Shown here: piece by piece, positions 59,282-64,000 of the stretch
Position numbering within the stretch: the first letter of the stretch is position 1
Layout of the letters: each line of letters starts with the position of its first letter
Assembly (NCBI GenBank): GCA_032718565.1
Contig: JAVGVS010000001.1
Span: 4,114,196 to 4,178,195, forward strand
DNA length: 64,000 nt
Origin: Distichodus sexfasciatus
Lineage: Eukaryota; Chordata; Actinopteri; Characiformes; Distichodontidae
Direction: 5' to 3'
Made by a program: the position numbers and the translations under genes
Notes under the pieces: generated by a model
What the model was told of the DNA's origin: nothing
The model's database searches: none
Seen by the model: the letters and a program-made list of their open reading frames with translations, nothing else

Positions 59282-59461
59282 ACCTTCACCTGCCGCTCTC
59301 TGGGATCTTTGATGCCCACAAAACCTTTGACCCAAACTCTCCGGAGCCTTTGATGGTCTAAATCAGCCCACACCAGAGACGTGCTGCTGTTGGCAATCTT
59401 AACAACAACGGCTTCTTCCTCCGACTCCCCGGCCTGGGTGGAGGAGACAGAGCTTTGTTTC
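59282..59461 (-). CDS. candidate coding exon of unknown gene
   Basis: An open stretch after a clean acceptor (CTCACCCACCAG) and before a donor CAG|GTGAAG, 180 nt. In the open frame it reads DQKQSSVSSTQAGESEEE then AVVVKIANSSTSLVWADLDH and QRLRRVWVKGFVGIKDPRER. The other two frames contain stops. Its base composition is higher in GC than its surroundings. It lies 2.8 kb upstream of the probable first known xirp2 exon on the same strand, but ends in phase 0 whereas that exon needs two carried-over bases, so a direct join fails. It may be an xirp2 N-terminal exon with an unseen exon between, another gene, or a chance frame. The family is not recognised. Confidence 0.3.
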
Positions 59462-59529
59462 TGATCTGGTGGGTGAGGCGATGAGAGGATCAGACACAGC
59501 AGGCGGCAGTTTGCTTGCTGCCCATCTTT

Positions 59530-59780
59530 TTCTCTCTCTCCGTCCCTCTCTCTCATAGTTCCTCTCTCTCTCTCCCACTCTCTCTCTCTCTCTCTCTCTC
59601 CTGCAGCCGTCTTTTTCTCTGCCTCCAGGATGTTATGGTATGGTAATTAGCACTAAGCTCAGGTACTGCTGAGATCCAGTGTTTGTTGAGCGAAATGTGT
59701 ATATATAAGTCTGTGAGAGAGAGAGAGTGTGTGAAAGAGAAAAAGAGAGAGAGAGAGAGAGAGAGGGAGGGAGGGAATAT
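59530..59780. repeat. (TC)n and (GA)n tracts
   Basis: A pyrimidine (CT)n tract at 59530-59601 and a purine (GA)n tract at about 59716-59775 face each other about 115 bp apart and could pair as a hairpin in single-stranded form. Confidence 0.85.
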
Positions 59781-60538
59781 TTTCATATACTCAGAAATGG
59801 ATCATGTGGAATCTGGGAGTCAGTTTGATGGGTGCACAAGAGACTTTTCCAGCGCTTAAATACATTACAGGTTTATGGTTTGTTTGCATGTGTGTGTGAG
59901 ACAGGGAAATAGAGAGGGAGAGGGAATGAGACTGTGTGTGTGTGTGTGTGTAAATCTCACACCACAACAGGGTTCTCCATAAAAGGAGGCCAATTATTTT
60001 GCATTAGTGTTTCATCAATTTAATGATAAACTCAGTGACAGAGCCACATGCCAAACACTTAAAGTGCACCTGGATAATGTCATTGAGCCGCAAAAACGCG
60101 CACAAGTGCATGTAGATTTGCCCACACTGTAGATGCACCCGCAGCAGCCGGCAGCACAGCCTGTTTTCACATGCAACCCTCAAAATCTACTCGTCCCTCT
60201 ACACAATCCTTTGCTACCAACTCGTTCAAGACCTAATGCATGCAAATCTCCCCTCTGCTGCCTCCATGATTCTTCAGAAACTTTGTATCATTCCATCACC
60301 AAACCCACCCCACTGCATCCACCCATCCCTCCATCCCCCCGGCGTGTGCAGGTCTGATCAGCCGTGTGGTGCTAAACGCTGTGTGGGTGAAGGCATCATT
60401 CCTAACACCCACACACTCGGCCCGGAGGTCAGAGATGCTTCAGCTCATCTGTTAGTGGAGAGAGGTAAAGGTGCTAAATGGCTACTGTGCAGAAATGTTG
60501 TGCTGTCAAAAAGAATGATGGAAAGGCAGAAAGGGAGA

Positions 60539-60539
<1 letters not shown>

Positions 60540-60576
<37 letters not shown>

Positions 60577-60800
60577 AGATCTTAATTGTGCTGCTCTCCT
60601 GTTAATGCTTTAGTCTGATGGGCTCTGCTGAAATGACCTTCACGCTTCCCATTACAGCCACTTTCACTCTCGCTCTTTCACATGTCACACACACACAGAC
60701 GCACATACACACTGGCACATGCTCTCTATCTCTCTCCACATCTCACACACACACACACACATCCAATCTCTCTCTCTCTCTCGCTCTCTCTCTCTCCTCA
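60540..60800. repeat. (GA)n, (CA)n and (CT)n tract cluster
   Basis: (GA)n at 60545-60575, (CA)n at about 60745-60761 and (CT)n at about 60766-60796. Open frames across this stretch are low-complexity artefacts. Confidence 0.9.
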
Positions 60801-61229
60801 ACCCTCCCTCCCTCTCTTCCTCTCCATCTCTTTCTGCCTTTCACGTTTTCCTCTCATTTCTCTTTACCATGGCAACCAGACCCCATTTATGAAAAGTCCT
60901 TGCTTTTATACTTGCTCCCTTTGTCAGGCAAACTAATTCCTGCACCTGATGTTTGCCCAGGTAAGAAAAAGCAGCGGTGTGAATGGACAGTGTTCTGATT
61001 TAGTTTTTAACCACAAGGAATGGCTTTGGTTAATTGAACCTTTTAATTGGGATCAGAACATTAAAGAAGTGAATGCAGTAAAAGTGATTTTGGGGCTAAA
61101 ACATTGTTTTACCACTTCCCGAAGGTTTTCTAGTCACTTGAGGCGTGACAAACAAACCAATAACAAAAGGTTAATCATGTTAACAGTTAATAGAAATTAC
61201 AGGGATGTAAAAGATTATTCTCCTTGCAG

Positions 61230-61355
61230 CTGCTGCTGTTAGGTGTTGCCACAGCAGTTCATCACTGTCCACATATTGATTTGGCAAAAGTTTTACAGCG
61301 AATGCCCTTCCTGATGTATCCTTCCCCATTTATCCAGGCGTGGGACCGGCACTAA
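61230..61355 (+). repeat. common teleost interspersed repeat
   Basis: GGTGTTGCCACAGCAGTTCA followed by GCGAATGCCCTTCCTGATGT and GTGGGACCGGCACTAAG is a widely dispersed fish repeat segment. Class uncertain. Confidence 0.6.
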
Positions 61356-61565
61356 GAAATAGACTAACTTATAAAAGTCCAAAAGCAGTCCATAATCTCT
61401 TACTAACTTTGTGTGTTGATTTGTACACTGTGTATAATTATATTTTCTACAAAATTAGGGGAAAATAATGCAGAGCTTAAAGTTGCCATTAATTTCAATC
61501 AATTTAATTCCAAATAATTGTTGAGAAAGATATGACACACAGTATACAAATCAACACAGTCATTT

Positions 61566-61780
61566 GGGGCAGTTGGTAGCATAGCGGTTAGCCTGGTGAT
61601 CAGAAGATCGCCAATTCAAATCCCACACCCGTAAATGTACCACTGAGGTACTCATGAGCAAGGTACCGTCCCCAAGCACTGCTCCACGGGCGCTGCACGG
61701 CACCTACCCCCTGCTCCTTTACGGACGGGTCAAATGCAGAGGTCACATTTTGTTCACCATGACAAATAATCACTCACTTT
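61566..61780 (+). mobile_element. tRNA-derived SINE, copy 4 (best preserved)
   Basis: GGGGCAGTTGGTAGCATAGC (box A) and CCAATTCAAATCCCACACC (box B) head a body matching copies 1-3. It ends CACTCACTTT. The clearest reference for the family in this window. Confidence 0.85.
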
Positions 61781-62942
61781 CAGACTTCTATGATGTGTAG
61801 CATGATGCCACACATCCATGGTTATTTTATTTGATTGACTGTTAGGATTTTAAGCTTTTATTGCCACTAAAATCAGCCAGTCTGGACGTGAGACATGTTT
61901 TGAGGGGGAAAAAAAATCTCCAGGAAGGCTGAAAATGTGTTTAGTACAACTGAAGGCCAAACTAGGCTTTAGATTTTTTTTAAACACTCCATTCTATCTG
62001 CATTTTGACTTCAGGAGTTTGCTATTTGAATACATGGTAATGTTAGTTTTTGTTTGCTTTGTTTTAAGCAATGTTTTCAAGAGCCAAATTTCTTGCTTAG
62101 TTAAAATACAGATGATTTCCTGAGAGGAAGAATGCATTGTTAAGGAAGACTGTGAACTGCACCAGAGGATAGTGTCTTTGTGCTACATAATTGATGTAGT
62201 GGCGGTGAACATATTGTGGCCTCGCTCTCCCTCTCACACTCACTCTCTCTGTCTCTGAGACACACACACACACACACTATTCTTGGCTTCTCCGCCTCAT
62301 GCTAAATGAGACATTCTCTTTGGACGTAAAGCAGTAAGCCAGACATTGACAACATGAAGGATGACCGGTATGAATTGGCAGTGACGCTTCCGAATAGAAG
62401 CAATGGGAATAATATATAAGCCTGATCTTTAATTTAGGATGAAGGAGCATCAGGGTGGATGGTGCGGAAGGTGAAAGGCAGCAGAGTTAAGTCATCTCCG
62501 TCTCTGCCTGTCTCTCTGTCCTTCGGCTACTGTGAAGGACTTTAGGAATACAGATCTTGGTGGAAAGATTTAGGGTGGGCAGGGGTCCCATTACGGCTGA
62601 TCTCCCACCTTAAATAGATCTCCTGCAGTTCCAAAGAGGAGTTTTAAATTGTAAATAAAAATAGTAACGCCAGCTCCAAATGAATAACACAGCACATGCA
62701 AATGAAGTTGTGCAAAAGGCTTCCATGTCTTCTGTCTACAGCTCTGTCTGGGCATGATTTTTAATGTTGGAATGTTACTACTGATATGTTACAAGCCTGA
62801 AGGATGGCAAAATTTGTATAAATACTTAGAAACACTGCCTTTTCCTAGAAGAGTTTGGGAATGTTTCGTCAGCATGTACTGCATTAAAACCCCTGTCAAA
62901 CATGGCCACATTCTGAGAAAACTGCTCCCCACACAGTCTCTC

Positions 62943-62978
62943 CCACACACACACACACATACACACACACACACACAC
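62943..62978. repeat. (CA)n microsatellite
   Basis: About 17 CA units with one CATA interruption. Confidence 0.95.
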
Positions 62979-64000
62979 GCCTGTCTATCACTTGCAGTCA
63001 GGTCTTGGTAAAATAATGATCTGCCACCTTCCCCAATTGAGCTTGAAAAATTCTCAGGAGAAAACTCTTTTCTCTTGGGTGCTGCTCCTCACATTTTTAA
63101 AAGGATTAAACCCCATAAACCTCCACATAAAGCTGGAAAGAGGAGAGCGCCAGGCACTGCGCATGCACAAACAAACTGTAACCTTTGTAACACCGTTTAA
63201 AATGTCATAACTATGGTCCACAAGCTGCATAGTGGGAATTCACCCGAAAAGACGAACAGGTGAAGGAGAGGAGTGGTATATCATGTGCACCAGTTAGAGC
63301 AGACAGACCTGCAGGACCTTGGGTATGGTCAGATGAACGTAACCCAACATTCATGGTAACAGCACATATATTTAGCTCTTGTTCATCCTATGAGCAAGTC
63401 AGTACTGACACCCAATCTCAGGGCCCAAAACCTCTAAAAGAGAGGCTAAATATATCTGTCTCAAGTGACAAAAGAGCAGGGACAAGAACCGGGATGACCT
63501 ACATTCCCACATGAGGCCGTGCATACGCCCGGTTTGCAAACAACCGCAACGGGCAGAAGTTCCAAAAAAACAGAGAAAAACCGATCCGACATGAAGAATA
63601 TGGAGATGAAAATATACGGATCACTACGTCCCGTGTCTGTGCGAGGCGAGGCACAGCCATCACAAACACTGAACACATGTGGGAGAGCCGGCAGGCTGAG
63701 ACAATTCCTCATTTATCAAAGGTCTGAGATGACAGCCAGATGCAGAAATAGGACCTTTGATATTGCACAGTGACAACAGAGAGCATGCGTCTGCATGTGA
63801 CTGACATTTATCAAAGAGGAATCATGCTTTTTAAAGCTCATGAATCAAGCTCTGACAGTTCAAATTCTAGCGTGTTCCTTTTTAATGTCTTTAGGGATCC
63901 GTAAAGCAAAAATAAACGCACATAATCAAGCACTGTTTGTTTACAAATTAATCAAATAGGGTTGAGCGTTTTTTCTCTTTCCTTTTCCCCTTATGTTTGC

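Larger units (their letters stand above)
56443..64000. other. region upstream of the first known xirp2 exon
   Basis: Holds microsatellites, one SINE, one common repeat and the candidate exon at 59282-59461. The true xirp2 start exon and promoter are probably here or beyond the window; none could be fixed. The 171-residue plus-strand frame at 57119-57634 has no recognisable domain. Confidence 0.45.

Noticed and set aside
59700..59780. CRISPR-like regular repeats
   Set aside because: These are simple dinucleotide arrays in a vertebrate genome, with no spacers.
60236..60998. Two plus-strand frames of about 125 residues
   Set aside because: Built from (GA)n, (CA)n and (CT)n tracts; low-complexity artefacts.

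Overview
The window is vertebrate nuclear DNA, almost certainly from a teleost fish. Protein-coding sequence is confined to short spliced exons plus one 9.8-kb exon. The rest is AT-rich intronic or intergenic DNA with fish-type repeats: Tc1-like ends, hAT-like fragments, tRNA-derived SINEs and many dinucleotide arrays. It cannot be placed more finely than teleost; an ostariophysan is a guess.

The central gene is xirp2 (Xin actin-binding repeat-containing 2), on the minus strand. Reading 5'->3' on that strand, supported exons lie at 56442-56323 (likely), 43397-43268, 40981-40853, 39021-38967, 38858-38767 and the giant exon 38438-28629. The giant exon encodes about 32 recognisable Xin repeats, about 17 degenerate repeat units, an EVH1-type proline-rich block and a conserved-looking C-terminus. 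It has its own stop codon and a poly(A) signal. Downstream are two more exons, 27440-27310 and 26984-26552, which together encode one complete LIM domain and a C-terminal tail. The giant exon and the first LIM exon both start in phase 0. The 38858-38767 exon can therefore splice to either, giving a long Xin-repeat protein or a short LIM protein. This matches the long muscle form and the short stereocilia form known for mammalian XIRP2. The initiator exon was not identified.

Region by region: 1-5160 holds old transposon pieces (hAT-like end, mariner-like transposase remnant, SINE, Tc1-like deletion derivative, a 71-bp-arm foldback, a second hAT-like remnant). 5160-22130 is mostly featureless noncoding DNA. 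22179-22400 is a GC-rich minus-strand first exon and promoter with CCAAT boxes and a strong splice donor. By known XIRP2-B3GALT1 synteny it may be the 5' exon of b3galt1, with its first intron filling 22178-1. 22400-26240 is intergenic. 26240-56442 is xirp2. 56443-64000 is upstream sequence with dense microsatellites, one unassigned candidate exon at 59461-59282, and a SINE copy.

The most notable results are the reconstructed long/short splice switch, two internal duplications in the giant exon (447-bp and 258-bp periods, both whole codons), the foldback element at 4510-4702, and the unassigned candidate exon at 59282-59461. No clearly new biological system was found.
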